From Bradyrhizobium sp. ISRA430 (lineage in GTDB: Bacteria; Pseudomonadota; Alphaproteobacteria; Rhizobiales; Xanthobacteraceae): a DNA stretch of 64,000 nt. This document shows positions 35,738-46,557 of this stretch, in pieces (position 1 is the stretch's first letter; every line of letters starts with the position of its first letter). A program made the position numbers and the translations under genes. Below the pieces are notes generated by a model. The model was not told the DNA's origin. It searched no databases and worked only from the letters and a program-made list of their open reading frames with translations. The stretch is taken from assembly GCF_029909975.1 (NCBI RefSeq), contig NZ_CP094516.1, forward strand, positions 7,542,501 through 7,606,500, in the 5' to 3' direction.

Positions 35738-36400
35738 ATGGAAAAAGCACCTGTGTCCTCTGTAGAAGTACACCAGCACATCGTCTCACTTCTTCAGAAG
35801 CCGAATCCCGTCATCCTGGATATCGGCTGCAATGACGGGACCGATACGCAACAGTTTCTCAATCTGTGCCCGCAAGCTCAGCTCTACTGCTTTGAGCCGG
35901 ACCCCAGAGCGATCGCGCGCTTCAAGAAGAAGCTGGGCTCATCCCTGAATAAGGTGAAGCTGCTTGAAATCGCCATCAGTGATCGAAACGGGATGATCGA
36001 CTTCCATCCAAGCAATGCAGATGGTGATGCGAAGGAATGGGACCTCTCCGGCTCAATACGCCGCCCGAAGAATCATCTTACCGAGTATGATTGGGTTCGG
36101 TTCGATCGCCCTGTCTCGGTTGAAACGCGGCGGCTGGACGACTGGTGCAGCGAAGCGGAGCTGAACACGGTCGATTTCATCTGGATGGATGTCCAGGGAG
36201 CCGAAGCCGATGTTATCGCCGGCGGCATGCAGACCTTGAGCAACACGCGCTTCGTCTACACGGAATATAGCGACCGCGAGCTCTACGAAGGGCAGTTGTC
36301 CCTGCAAGCTATTCTTGACCTGTTGCCATCATTCGAAGTGGCGGCCCACTATCCCCGCGCGGTGGAGGGTGATGTATTGCTCAAAAATACGCGCTTCTAG
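35738..36400 (+). CDS. FkbM family methyltransferase
   Basis: A 220-residue SAM-dependent methyltransferase of the FkbM family. The SAM-binding motif I is PVILDIGCNDGTDTQQF, followed by acidic motif II in LYCFEPDPRAIARF. The catalytic domain continues with KLLEIAISDRNGMIDFH and the FkbM signature VDFIWMDVQGAEADVIAGGM. The ATG at 35738 is chosen because homology starts there; the frame is open from 35663. FkbM enzymes O-methylate sugars, polyketides and similar compounds, often as part of polysaccharide or secondary-metabolite decoration. It is monocistronic, and the substrate is not evident from its neighbours. Confidence 0.85.
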   Translation: MEKAPVSSVEVHQHIVSLLQKPNPVILDIGCNDGTDTQQFLNLCPQAQLYCFEPDPRAIARFKKKLGSSLNKVKLLEIAISDRNGMIDFHPSNADGDAKEWDLSGSIRRPKNHLTEYDWVRFDRPVSVETRRLDDWCSEAELNTVDFIWMDVQGAEADVIAGGMQTLSNTRFVYTEYSDRELYEGQLSLQAILDLLPSFEVAAHYPRAVEGDVLLKNTRF

Positions 36401-36534
36401 TGGCGACTCATATCGAGCGCCTCATTCATCGCTGGAAAACCTGACCAGCGCGCTTATGCCGCCCAAAGCTGCACAACGGTGATCATTCGAGCGGATATCG
36501 GTGGCCGGACGGGCGCTCCGGTTTCCGGTTGCCA

Positions 36535-36729
36535 TTACAGACCCCGCACGACGTCCGCGTCGGGCGGGTGGTAGGTTTCTAACACTGCCAGCCGGCGCTC
36601 GAAGCATTCAATCGTCTGAACGGCTGCTGTGTGGCCTGGTCCTCTAGGAAGCTGGTGCACTGCTTCGAACAAGTGCCAAAGCAATTGCATCAGTTCTCGT
36701 AATTCCTTGAGATGGGCGGATTTCAGCAC
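36535..36729 (-). CDS. Small hypothetical protein, 64 aa
   Basis: A 64-residue mainly helical frame (LKELRELMQLLWHLFEAVHQ, then VQTIECFERRLAVLETYH). The heptad-like leucines and charged residues look protein-like, but I recognise no family and see no strong ribosome site. It lies in opposite direction to fkbM. Confidence 0.35.
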   Translation of the reverse strand: MLKSAHLKELRELMQLLWHLFEAVHQLPRGPGHTAAVQTIECFERRLAVLETYHPPDADVVRGL

Positions 36730-36849
36730 GCGCTTGGCGTCGCTATTGTTGTGTCAATGGGAAAGCGAGCTGAAGTGTGTGTTCATTCCAGAACAAGATC
36801 GCCGTGAGGCGTCCAGCATAACTGCAGCAGCCGATTGTCCGGCAAGACG

Positions 36850-37100
36850 TCCTGGACGCGGCGCAGGAGAAGGCGGCGGCGATCATCAGCGGCCGATCTC
36901 GCGCCGGATCGGATCAAGATCGTCATCGCAATCGGGGTTACTTGCCTGCTCATTTGCCGCAGGTGGAGCTGATCATCGACTCTGCGAGCACGGTCTGCCC
37001 GTGCGGCTGCGGCGCGATGACGAACATCGGCGAGGACGTCAGTAAACGCCTCGACGTAATCCCGGCGCAATGGCGCGAAGTTTCTCCTAGCCGCGCCGCT
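36850..37100 (+). pseudogene. IS66 TnpC fragment
   Basis: A plus-strand frame reads YLPAHLPQVELIIDSASTVC, then PCGCGAMTNIGEDVSKRLDV and IPAQWREV. This is the zinc-finger region of IS66 TnpC, usually LPAHLPRVE, CPCCGG.M..IGEDVSERLD and IPAQ.RVI. It is preceded by a degenerate coiled-coil part. Nothing of the DDE core remains. It is a different IS66 lineage from the copy at 24763. Confidence 0.65.
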
Positions 37101-37103
37101 CGA

Positions 37104-37463
37104 TCACCCGCAATTCCAGATCGGCCCGATCGGCGTCCGCGTCCAGCATGGCCCGAAACTGCCGCCATTGTAGCGTCCGCCGCGGAAGCCGGGCCGGCCG
37201 AAATAGTGCCACTCGCCATCCCAACCGTAGTACTGAGGAACCGCGTCAATATACCAGTGGCGCCGGTCGGCGCGCGAGAGCCGGCGCATCGCGTCCTTCT
37301 GCTTGTAGAGCGGAATGCTGTTGCTCAGCGGCTGGCGATATCCGGGCAGGAAGCCGTAACTTTGCCAGACCGGCTTGGGCCGCTTTTGAATTGGCGCAGC
37401 GTTCGCGACAACCGGCAACAGCGGCAGGATGATAGTAGCAGTTAGACACACAAGGCGAGACAT
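37104..37463 (-). CDS. Small exported Trp/Gly-rich protein
   Basis: A 119-residue protein with a signal peptide (MSRLVCLTATIILPLLPVVA, cleavage near ANAAP). The mature part is basic and rich in Trp, Tyr and Gly: VWQSYGFLPGYRQP, WYIDAVPQYYGWDGEWHYFG, RPGFRGGRYNGGSFGPCWTR. Exported proteins of this sort are common in Bradyrhizobium and unnamed. The ATG at 37463 is selected because the signal peptide starts there. It is expected in the periplasm or attached to the envelope. Function unknown. Confidence 0.65.
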   Translation of the reverse strand: MSRLVCLTATIILPLLPVVANAAPIQKRPKPVWQSYGFLPGYRQPLSNSIPLYKQKDAMRRLSRADRRHWYIDAVPQYYGWDGEWHYFGRPGFRGGRYNGGSFGPCWTRTPIGPIWNCG

Positions 37464-37550
37464 AGATCGACAATAGTCGGTCGGTTGCGCGGAGGCCATT
37501 CAAATTTGGGTGTAGAGTTCTGCGCAATCTTGCGTAGAATCTTTCTCAGC

Positions 37551-37979
37551 TGATCACGCCCTTTCCTGATCAGAAAGCACGCATATCCCCTGCTGTCACC
37601 CACCTGCACGACGCCGAAGCCCGAAGCCGTAGCGCGAGATAATCCGGACGCGAGAGCTTGCCGGGACTGATGGAGCGGCCGACCGAGCGCTCGATCTCGG
37701 CCAGCGCCGTGCGCTGCGTCCGGGCACACGGTCGGGATCGTCGACCGGCATCATCACGCGCACGGATCGACGAGATCGTCGAGCGGATAGAGCGTTAGGA
37801 TGGCGCGGACGGTCCTCTCCATAACTCAATGCCCGGCAGCTGGATCAGGCGCTCCGAGCAGAGTCGAGGCGGCGATGCGGGTGGCCGGCGTCGACGGCCA
37901 CGACGTCGCCGCCATGGCCCATGGAGGCGAGCAGCCAGAGCAGCTCGGGCGCTAGGATCGGATCGATCGATTTCAGCAT
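37551..37979 (-). pseudogene. RbsD/FucU mutarotase pseudogene
   Basis: From the ATG at 37979 the minus strand reads MLKSIDPILAPELLWLLASM and GHGGDVVAVDAGHPH, the start of the L-fucose/ribose mutarotase family with its catalytic His region. Later fragments in other frames read VRVMMPVDDPDRVP and VVQVGDSRGYACFLIRKG, the middle and end of the family. At least two frameshifts separate them, while the total span is close to that of an intact 140-residue gene. The intact enzyme would interconvert anomers of a sugar. Decay by small indels, not deletion, suggests fairly recent loss. Confidence 0.7.
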
Positions 37980-38088
37980 GTGACGAACTATCCTCCCAAT
38001 CGATCTTACGTTTTGTCTCTGTCTCCCTAACCCTTCGCAATCATCAGATACCGCGGGCCAGAAACTCCAAACTGTCGTTCATCGTTGG

Positions 38089-38122
38089 CAAAAAAAGCCC
38101 GGCCTCATTTCGATAGCCGGGC
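38089..38122 (-). terminator. Hairpin with T tract on the minus strand
   Basis: On the minus strand GCCCGGC, a 12-base loop and GCCGGGC are followed by a run of seven T. The orientation is that of a terminator for minus-strand transcription coming from the right. No intact gene lies there. A near-identical hairpin occurs at 51654-51687. Confidence 0.6.
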
Positions 38123-39180
38123 CGAAGTCAGTCGTCGACAGAGGGAGCGCTGCCGACGGTTATTTGCGGCAAAACGTTCACCGCAAATTCCAATTACGAA
38201 AGGATCAATGATCGGAGAAATCTGGCGTCGTTTCCTTTTTATCAGACGATATTGATGGAATGCGGCTCAACACCGGCTTGCACAAACCTTGAAGGGGGTA
38301 TTGTCCGTTGTCCCGAGGATCGTCGAAGTCATGGTGATCAAATGAGCGGCGCCGAACAGAGACGATCCGCAGCTGTTCGAACGGCGTCAACGTGCCGGCC
38401 GCAGAGCGCAGCAACCCAGCATCCCCTGGGTTGTGACGAAGTACGTTGTTGTTCGCATGCGAGTACTCGGAGCCGGTTCGCGCGATCCCGCAGGCGAGGG
38501 CCCTCTGCTGTACACACGTCGACCGCATTGGTATCATCCTCTCACCGATCGCAGCAAGCAGCGGGCCGGTCCGATTTGACGGGCATCCTCGTCAGCTACT
38601 TCGCAATGGTACAACGTGACGCCACGTGCGATTCAAGGCCTTTTAGCTCATCCGCATAAAATTCAGGCCGCCGACCTCTCACAGGCAGCTCAGGGATCCG
38701 CAGCGGTCGACGTGCGTCTCGCATTTTGTTTTTGAATGGGCTTGTGCACGCGAGCGCTCAAGGCACATTGCACGTCATATTTCGAAGGGCCGCTGATGCA
38801 CGTCGCGCGTCAAGCCGCGGAGGTGTCGAAGGAAGGAGGGAGGGGGACATGACCTTACCGATCCGCGGCTCGCTGTTCGAGCAGCGCGACGATAATTCGC
38901 GCTGGCGCGCTCGCCCGTTGAAGCGCCGAGCAGCTCGCGGGCGCGCCGGAAGCGAGATTGCCTTGTCTGATGGGCCCCCGCTGATGGACTAGATCAGGCA
39001 GCGCCTGTGAAGAAAGATGACCATGTAGATCCGGCATTGATCCGGTCTAGGCACGTTTTTGAAGCGCTTCAAGATGCGGAAACTGTCCGGGAGGCGCGGG
39101 CCGTTTTTTGCTTCGCGCCGATGGCAGCCGAGCGGTCGTGTGAGGAAATGGGGCAAGTGCACGTGCTTGTTGTCCGACTG
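38123..39180. other. Gap of about 1 kb, no intact gene
   Basis: Short frames only. It contains copy 4 of the dispersed quasi-palindrome at 38610-38636. Confidence 0.4.
38610..38636 (+). repeat. Dispersed quasi-palindrome, copy 4
   Basis: TACAACGTGACGCCACGTGC followed by GATTCAAG. It shares flanking CCTTTTAG with copy 1. See 10086, 14802, 18508 and 45166. Confidence 0.55.
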
Positions 39181-39210
39181 CTCAGCTTCTCGAAGCTAGC
39201 TTAGCTAGGA
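39181..39210 (+). promoter_or_regulatory. tts-box-like TtsI site
   Basis: CTCAGCTTCTCGAAAGCTAG differs from the core of the 19169 site in one early base and continues CTTAGCTAGG. No effector is recognised in the following 900 bases. Confidence 0.6.
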
Positions 39211-40157
<947 letters not shown>

Positions 40158-40264
40158 CTTTAAACAAGGCCGGCAGGCCGCCAGGTCCTGTAGCTGCAGA
40201 CAGCATCATATCGCAGGTCCGGCAATCCGTTGCTGCGGGGCGTGCGGAACGTGGATGAACCACT

Positions 40265-41431
40265 TCATGGAAATCCCGGCTGTGCTGCATTTCCGAGTAG
40301 GAGTCGGCCGGCGCTCTGGAGCGTTCCCTCGTTTAAAGCTGCGTGCTGGGCAACCACGAAGCTGTCGCACATGGCGCGCGCCAGATTGCTGGTGGTATAG
40401 AGCGACGCACTTCCAGCGAGACCGCTCGCAATGTTGCAGACCTCAGCGCTCTGCCGCGCGGCGTTCGTCGCGGCGAGTCGCATCAGCGTCGCCGTGCTCG
40501 TGTTTACCGCACCCTTGAGCGCTTCCTTCCACAGCTCCTCGGTAGCCTCATAAAAGAAGGAACGGGCGGAACGCAGCATGGCTTCGGCTCTGGCCATCTC
40601 CAGTTGGACATAGCCGCGCTCTGCCATCACGGGCGCTCCAGTGATTGAGGCGCGGCTTCCGGCCATGGCGATCACCTCGTCTAGCGCGGAGCGCGCAATA
40701 CCGACGCCGACAATCGCATGCGCCTGCGCAGCGAAAGTCACGGAGGGATAACGATAGACCGGCGCGTCGAGTGTCGGCGGACCGCCGCGGATCAAGGTCC
40801 ATTCCTCCGGCACAATGACATCGTTGACAACGACGTCGTGGCTGCCGGTGCCTGGCAGGCCGATGACGTCCCAATTGGGGCGGATTGTCACCTTCTCGGC
40901 CGGCATCACGGCTACACGCGCAAGGCCACCGGTCGGATCGTCTTCCACAGTGATGCCAACGCCTATCAGATCCGCGCCCGGTGAGCCGCTGGCGAATGGC
41001 CACACGCCGTTCACGACAAACCCGTCGGTGCTTCGCCTGGCGGGCTGGAGCGGGAAAAGCGCACCTGCCAACACCACGTCAGGTCCATTCGCGTATACCT
41101 TGCGAAGCGTGTCGTCCGGAAGAGCAGCGAGGTAGCGAGCCCCATCGCCGAAGCTGGCGACCCAACCGGCGGAGCCGTCGGCTTCGGAAATGCGCTCGAT
41201 CAGGCGACAAAAATCGGCCGGCGTTCGCTCCTCGCCGCCGAATCGCTTGGCGGCCAAAGCCCGATAGACGCCAACGCGCTTGAAGCCCTCGATGATCTCG
41301 TCTGGAATCTTCTGCGCGCGGGCGAACTCGTTTCGACGCGCGCGGATATCGACTAGTAGCGGCGACAGATTATCCCAGGTCGCGGCCGTAGCGTCAGTTT
41401 CTGCAGTGATCTTCTCTGGTGGAGCGTTCAT
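40265..41431 (-). CDS. Flavin-dependent monooxygenase of the acyl-CoA dehydrogenase fold
   Basis: A 388-residue protein of the acyl-CoA dehydrogenase/group D flavin monooxygenase family (HsaA-like). The N-terminal domain reads VGVYRALAAKRFGGEERTPA and RISEADGSAGWVASFG. The middle domain has VNGVWPFASGSPGADLIGVG and GLPGTGSHDVVVNDVIVPEE. The C-terminal helical domain is typical of the oxygenase subgroup: CNIASGLAGSASLYTTSNLA and MCDSFVVAQHAALNEG with its conserved His. Such enzymes use reduced flavin from a separate reductase to hydroxylate aromatic or other substrates. No reductase is adjacent; the only one in the window (12203-12727) is frameshifted. The ATG at 41431 gives a normal length. 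Confidence 0.83.
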   Translation of the reverse strand: MNAPPEKITAETDATAATWDNLSPLLVDIRARRNEFARAQKIPDEIIEGFKRVGVYRALAAKRFGGEERTPADFCRLIERISEADGSAGWVASFGDGARYLAALPDDTLRKVYANGPDVVLAGALFPLQPARRSTDGFVVNGVWPFASGSPGADLIGVGITVEDDPTGGLARVAVMPAEKVTIRPNWDVIGLPGTGSHDVVVNDVIVPEEWTLIRGGPPTLDAPVYRYPSVTFAAQAHAIVGVGIARSALDEVIAMAGSRASITGAPVMAERGYVQLEMARAEAMLRSARSFFYEATEELWKEALKGAVNTSTATLMRLAATNAARQSAEVCNIASGLAGSASLYTTSNLARAMCDSFVVAQHAALNEGTLQSAGRLLLGNAAQPGFP

Positions 41432-41571
41432 AAGCTGTCCTCCGTGTCTTGAGTCAATCGATGCCGCGATTCACTGATTTGGATTGCGCGCGCATGGCGA
41501 AGCCGGCCGGATTGATACCCAGTCGGAAGGGATCGTCGAAACTGTCGCAGTTGATATCGGCTGTGATGCGA

Positions 41572-41775
41572 TTACAGGCGGTTGCCAGTCCAAACCACAC
41601 CCCGAGCGGATTGACTCAAAGAAAGATGTTGAGGGCCGGGAAGGCTGACGGAGATATGGCTGTCGATGCTGCCATTGAGGCTGAACCGGCAAAGCAACCG
41701 ATATGCGGCGGCGAGATCGATCCGCCTCTGCTGCACTATGTCTCCGACGGCCGACGGCAGCGCTCGTTTTGTCAT
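41572..41775 (-). pseudogene. Class II aldolase/adducin N-terminal fragment
   Basis: From an ATG at 41775, with GGAGA upstream, the minus strand reads VQQRRIDLAAAYRLLCRF and SLNGSIDSHISVSLPG. This matches the start of aldolase/adducin proteins (RxDLAAAYRLxxxxGLxExxxxHxSxxxPG). After PG the sequence degrades. The metal-binding histidines that follow in the family are missing. About 70 codons remain of about 230-260. Confidence 0.5.
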
Positions 41776-43019
41776 GTCTTCTCCAATGGACGATTTGTCA
41801 CACTTGGGCCCGGCCGGCTCGAACCACGTTGTGAATTCCTGACTTGCCGACCGCGAGGTCGCCCAAGCCGCGGCTCTTTTCCATGTCCCCAGCAATCGAC
41901 GTGCCATCAATCATGGTCTGCCGGCCGTGTCTGAATCGAGCGAGATCACGTGGCTCATGCCGCGCCGGCAGGATGCTCGCGCCTCCCGTGTCTGATTCCA
42001 TGCACAAGACGTCATCAACCGAACACGGCGGAAGGAGAATGACTGAAGTGGACCTCGAGCGCGAACCAGTCGGGCTCGGCTTGCCTGCTGGAGTTTCAGG
42101 CCCGCTCCGACCTCCTGACATTACCAACAGCGCAATTTACCGTGCTCGCGAATGTGGGTCTCGCTGAGAGAGTGTGCATTGTCCGGTCAGTACGAAGCTT
42201 GCGCGCGCATGGCGAAGCCCAATCTGCAAATAACCATCCGGGGCGGAATCGTCCGCGCCGCAACGGTTCCTTCTTTCGGCGGGCCTTCGGAAAGGCCATT
42301 AGGTGCAAAGGATTGGGGGCGCAGGTGTCTCCGCGTGGCGCTGGCATCAAGGTGTCCAGCGGCATCACTGGTATGGACGAGCAGGCCTTGGTATGCTCGT
42401 TCTGCCTGGCCGAATATCCGTCAAGCACGAGCTGGTTGTCGGCGTTGAGACATCGGAGTGTGCTTGCTCGCGACATCTACCCCAGCTCGGGACTTGTCCG
42501 CCGGACGCTAGTACATGACGGATGACGCCGGTGGCGCTCGGCGTCTTTTGACCAGCGCGCGTTAGATTATCCTGCAAATGTGTGGCGCGCCAGTCATACG
42601 AAGAAAGTTTGTGCGACGAAGGCTCGATCGCGCGCTCCCGCGGGGGCGGGATAGTTGATCAACAGATACGCCGTGACCTGCCAAAACCGAAACCGAAGCG
42701 CGGTCATCTACGTAATCGAAGAACTACAGTCGCCAATCATGGTGACGGTCAATGGGCGCGGCACTGGCTGCAGTTGTGCGTTCTTCGGGGAAGGGAAAAA
42801 CGCGCAGGCCGCGCATCGTGCTGGTTGATGCGAGACAGTTGCCTCCGACCGCCATTGAAAGAATGGACGGCAGATCTTCATCTTTTTATAGCGATCACAG
42901 TCGTTTCACCATTGATGGCATTTGGCGGATTGAGCAATGCGTCCAACCCGTAGCAGCTATGCCGCGGCCTAGAAGCCTTCAGAGGAGACGATCTACTGCG
43001 TTGCCTAAAGCCGCGCGCA
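41776..43019. other. Gap of about 1.2 kb, decayed DNA
   Basis: No intact gene. The 17-mer GCGCGCATGGCGAAGCC occurs at 42203-42219 and again at 41487-41503 inside the neighbouring stretch; its origin is unclear. Short frames on both strands are not recognisable. Confidence 0.35.
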
Positions 43020-43283
43020 GGGACTGATTTTGCTTCGAACGATTATCTGGTCCTGGCGAGCGCGCCGCGCATGAAGAAGTCTCTGTTCACCGCGATTGAG
43101 GTCGGCGCGCCGATCGGAGCTGGTGGGTCACGGCTGCCGCGCGGCGATTGCGAGAAGCACGAAGCTCTCGAAGCCGAGGCGGCACAATTCTTCCGATCAG
43201 AGACAGCGCTGTTTGCTCTATGTGATCTTCGGAATGCCTCGCACCGCGATCTGCCGCTTGCACCACCTCTGTTGGCCTAGCGC
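43020..43283 (+). pseudogene. BioF-type aminotransferase N-terminal fragment
   Basis: The plus strand reads GTDFASNDYLVLASAPRMKK, then FTAIEVGAPIGAGGSRLPRG and EKHEALEAEAAQFFRSETAL. This is the N-terminal part of alpha-oxoamine synthases, best matching 8-amino-7-oxononanoate synthase (biotin synthesis). The family then continues with a glycine-rich stretch and the PLP lysine, but here it degrades and stops at 43280. About 85 of about 380 codons remain. Confidence 0.65.
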
Positions 43284-43545
43284 ATCAACGTGCAGGCATG
43301 AATACTGTCGGCCGCGGTATGAGTGTTTCTTGGTGCTGGCCTCGCGTTGCCAACATGAGCACGTAGAATGCGAGCAGAATTAAGAGGCCGCGCATACCAA
43401 AGGTCTTCCCGAAGCTATGACAATTGTGGAGCGGATTGTATTCGGTGCATTTGATGCAGCCGATGCACGAGCGAATTGCGCGGAACTCGACCGAAGCCCT
43501 GTATCAGGCGGCAAACGAATAGCCGGCTGCGCGAAGGTGCCAGCG

Positions 43546-44265
43546 TCAGCTCAGCAAATCGACCCTGCCGGTGTCGAGCCGATACAGGCCCCCGACGACC
43601 TTCAGTCTGTTCTGCTCAACTGCCGCGTTCAAAATCGGCCCCGTCGATTTTAGTTTGTTGACATTATCGATTACATTTTGTCGGGTTGCTTCGGCGAGCG
43701 TGTCACCGGTTTGCTGGCGAGATACTTTTACCGCAGGCGCAAGCGCAGCGACGAGGGATGAAATGTGCCCCGGCGGCGGCTTATCGTCGTGGAGCGACTT
43801 GATCGTCGCGTCTATCGCACCACAATGATCGTGGCCAAGTACCAGGATCAGCGGCGTGTTCAGCACGGCGACCGCATATTCCATACTGGCGAGCGTGTCA
43901 TCGTTGGCGAAGTTGCCGGCGAGGCGGCAGACAAACAGATCACCAAGTCCGCTGCCGAAGACAAGTTCAGGCGCCACGCGAGAATCGGCGCAGCTCAGAA
44001 CCGCGGCATATGGATTTTGCCCATCCACCAAAACCGGGCGCTCGCGCTTGAAATCGTCGCCTCGTGATACGCCCTGGACATAGCGATCGTTCCCTTCCAT
44101 CAGCCGCTTAAGGGCAGCATCTGGCGAGAGCAGGTTATCTGGCTTGGGCGGCGCTTTTGCTTCCTTCGCATCGACAATGTTGTTGCCAAGCCGCAGGCAA
44201 ACCGCCGAAACAGCGAACAGCAACAGCGAGCGGCGCGAAGGCGCGATCTTGGTCAGATAGGACAT
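43546..44265 (-). CDS. Tat-exported beta-carbonic anhydrase
   Basis: A 239-residue beta-class carbonic anhydrase. Zinc ligands and the catalytic Asp-Arg pair are visible: Cys, Asp and Arg in AVLSCADSRVAPELVF, His and Cys in LVLGHDHCGAIDATI. The N-terminus has a twin-arginine signal (SRRSLLLFAVSAVCL, residues about 10-24) and should be exported folded to the periplasm. The ATG at 44265 places the signal correctly; an in-frame ATG at 44289 is possible. The enzyme interconverts CO2 and bicarbonate. The nuclease gene ends 34 bases upstream on the same strand, so the two may share a transcript. Confidence 0.85.
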   Translation of the reverse strand: MSYLTKIAPSRRSLLLFAVSAVCLRLGNNIVDAKEAKAPPKPDNLLSPDAALKRLMEGNDRYVQGVSRGDDFKRERPVLVDGQNPYAAVLSCADSRVAPELVFGSGLGDLFVCRLAGNFANDDTLASMEYAVAVLNTPLILVLGHDHCGAIDATIKSLHDDKPPPGHISSLVAALAPAVKVSRQQTGDTLAEATRQNVIDNVNKLKSTGPILNAAVEQNRLKVVGGLYRLDTGRVDLLS

Positions 44266-44299
44266 ATTCGGAGAATGGCCTGCCTGCATGCATCTCACC

Positions 44300-45025
44300 T
44301 CATCGCGCGGCTTTACGCCACCCGGTGGCTTCGGCTTCCGCTTCGCTGCAGAGCCAGCGTTCACTGGGCTTCTTCGTCATGTCAATTTGCTTGTAACTGA
44401 GTTGCCCGGGCAGGTGATAAATGCGCTCGCCGTTGCGGTCCACGGTGCCTTTTATCAGGCACTCGGACGAGGGCGGGTCCGATAGCAGCGCGGATCCGAG
44501 CAGGAGTTCCTGAGCGTCGATCGGAACCGAGCTCGCGCCGATGATGATCGTCCCCTTGTTGCGGCGACGCCAGTCCCAGGGCGCGATGAACGCCCCCGAC
44601 CACAGCCCCGCATAGGCCTTGCTCGCCACAACCTCATAGATAACGTAGGTATGGGTAGAAGGACCCGACGATAGTGCCCAGCCGGAGCGTACCATCCAGG
44701 CGTTCACGTCCTCGCCTTCTATGAAGCAACTGCCGCGTGACCTGCTGTATTCATCAACTCCTGTGGTATGACAATCCCACGTTCGTCCGTTCGAATGCTT
44801 GATCAGCTCGTCGCGAGCAGCTACGCCGCAAGCCCATTTCCGGCCGTGGGCGTCGAGGCAAATCTGGTCAGTCTCAGGAGCTTCGATGCCTGAGAGCCGA
44901 AGCTTGGTTTGCTCGATCTCGATCGTATTGCCGTCGAGGATGCGCGCAGGGCCGCTGAGCTTCGCTGCGCAGACCGGAGATGTGATGACAGCGAACAATG
45001 CGACCATCATTACGCGGTGTTTCAT
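44300..45025 (-). CDS. Secreted thermonuclease-like (SNase) protein
   Basis: A 241-residue protein with a signal peptide (MKHRVMMVALFAVITSPVCA). A staphylococcal-nuclease-like domain follows: ARILDGNTIEIEQTKLRLSG, IEAPETDQICLDAHGRKWAC, GRTWDCHTTGVDEYSRSRGS, and VNAWMVRSGWALS. The C-terminal 80 residues form an extra Cys-containing region. Compared with active SNase, the catalytic Arg of 'RLxGIxAPE' is present (LRLSGIEAPET), but other catalytic positions are less certain. It would act in the periplasm or outside on nucleic acids. It precedes the carbonic anhydrase gene. Confidence 0.75.
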   Translation of the reverse strand: MKHRVMMVALFAVITSPVCAAKLSGPARILDGNTIEIEQTKLRLSGIEAPETDQICLDAHGRKWACGVAARDELIKHSNGRTWDCHTTGVDEYSRSRGSCFIEGEDVNAWMVRSGWALSSGPSTHTYVIYEVVASKAYAGLWSGAFIAPWDWRRRNKGTIIIGASSVPIDAQELLLGSALLSDPPSSECLIKGTVDRNGERIYHLPGQLSYKQIDMTKKPSERWLCSEAEAEATGWRKAAR

Positions 45026-45165
45026 CCCGACCATAACCTTTCGCTCTTGATCCATGTTCACGCACGATCCGGCGCCGCCACATTCGACTGCTTAAACGCT
45101 ATGTCCGTTATTCGGTCGGCATCTCTCGACGTTTGCTTTATGAAAGCTTGGCCGTCATTTCCAAG

Positions 45166-45193
45166 CTACGACCTGACGCTGCGTGAGGTTCAA
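45166..45193 (+). repeat. Dispersed quasi-palindrome, copy 5
   Basis: TACGACCTGACGCTGCGTGA followed by GGTTCAAG. The centre ACCTGACGCTGCGTGAGGT is the most symmetric of the five copies. The (TC)10 tract starts 48 bases downstream. Confidence 0.58.
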
Positions 45194-45240
45194 GCGATTT
45201 CTTCCGGTGTGCGGGTCGCGGTATGGTTCGAGCTCGCCGC

Positions 45241-45260
45241 TCTCTCTCTCTCTCTCTCTC
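45241..45260 (+). repeat. (TC)10 dinucleotide tract, 20 bp
   Basis: An uninterrupted TC repeat of 20 bases, 226 bases left of the longer tract at 45486. Confidence 0.9.
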
Positions 45261-45483
45261 AGAAGCTTACGCGCCTTTGCCCACCCTGCGAAACTTCGTC
45301 GCGTCCCGGAATGAACAGCTCACCGCAGCTTGTTCAATAGCGCCATCAGCGTCTCGCGCTCCTTGGCATCGAGCGGCCGCGGACTACCTGCCGAGCGACG
45401 CCGAAGTCGAGAAGCTGCGGCCGAAGGATTGATGTCGCCGCTCTCGCAGCTGCCGTAGGGTGGGTTAGCCGACTACGTTCGCC

Positions 45484-45525
<42 letters not shown>

Positions 45526-46374
45526 GCGCACTGCACCCTCTTGACCTGAGGAGGAGATCCCCATCGCTCAGCCACGAACTCGGTATGCGGGAGAAAGCCG
45601 AACCTCGGATGCTGTTTCTCACGCGCTTGAAGAACAAAAGCGCCTGTGAATTTTAACGGTCGAGCGGAAGTCAGGCGTGGAGGAGCAACCTGGCTATGCT
45701 TTGTGCCAACCTCCATCGGCAGACATAGGCTGCCGATGGTTTCGGCGAGGGTGATGACATTTCGCCGTAAATTCTTGTCACGAAAAGACTTATGTCCGAA
45801 AAGTCTGCTCTCGCTCTCCTCTGAGAGTTGGACAAAGGCGCCACGGAGTTCAGCTCAACGCTCGCTGCGCAAATGAATCGGTATCGTTTGCGCAAACCGC
45901 GCAAAACCCGGAGCTCTCTTTCGGAGAGCCTGCCGGGATGGTCGTTGATGCCAATCGCATTTTGGCTTTTCGCACCTCTGCCCTGCACCTGGTGCCGCCG
46001 CCCCGTTCGTACAAGGACCGGATTTTTCATGACCCAGGCGGCGCGACTGGCGGCCGCTCCCTCGTAGTACGCTTCCCCGTGATCACATATGGAGCGTTAC
46101 CCAGCAAGCCCGGCATGAGGGTGTGCGGTTGCGCCAGAGACATTTGGAAGGGCAACCATGTGGAGCCGTGGCTTCGTCGTATACGCACCGGGCGAGGGGT
46201 GAGCCGCCCTCGTGTTCGGGCGATCGCGAGTGCCATCCTGATGCCATTCGGCGAGGCGTCAATCCACAACATGGGTTGGTCCCATCGCGGCACTCGGGCA
46301 GGTAGCTCTGGTGCGGTTTGGCCGACTCAAGCTACACATCATTCTCAACCACCTCGCTACACAATGGGAATGAA

Positions 46375-46557
46375 ATGGTTGCAGCCCCCCGGGAATTGCC
46401 GGTCTCTTCTTACGCGCTTGAAGTGGATGGCCGACTCAGAGCCGAATTCGCAACCAGAGACGGCGCCAGGGCAGGTGGGACAGAATTAAAGAAGCGTTTT
46501 CCCATGCTTCAAATCCGGATCTATGACGCGCAGACGAATGCGCGCGAGGAAATCTAG
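46375..46557 (+). CDS. Small conserved-looking protein, 60 aa
   Basis: A 60-residue protein from the ATG at 46375. It reads YALEVDGRLRAEFATRDGAR, then GTELKKRFPMLQIRIYDAQT and ends NAREEI. The compact alternating strand-helix-strand pattern and the absence of low complexity suggest a real gene. From memory similar short proteins occur in Bradyrhizobium without a name. Function unknown, and no partner gene is adjacent. Confidence 0.6.
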   Translation: MVAAPRELPVSSYALEVDGRLRAEFATRDGARAGGTELKKRFPMLQIRIYDAQTNAREEI

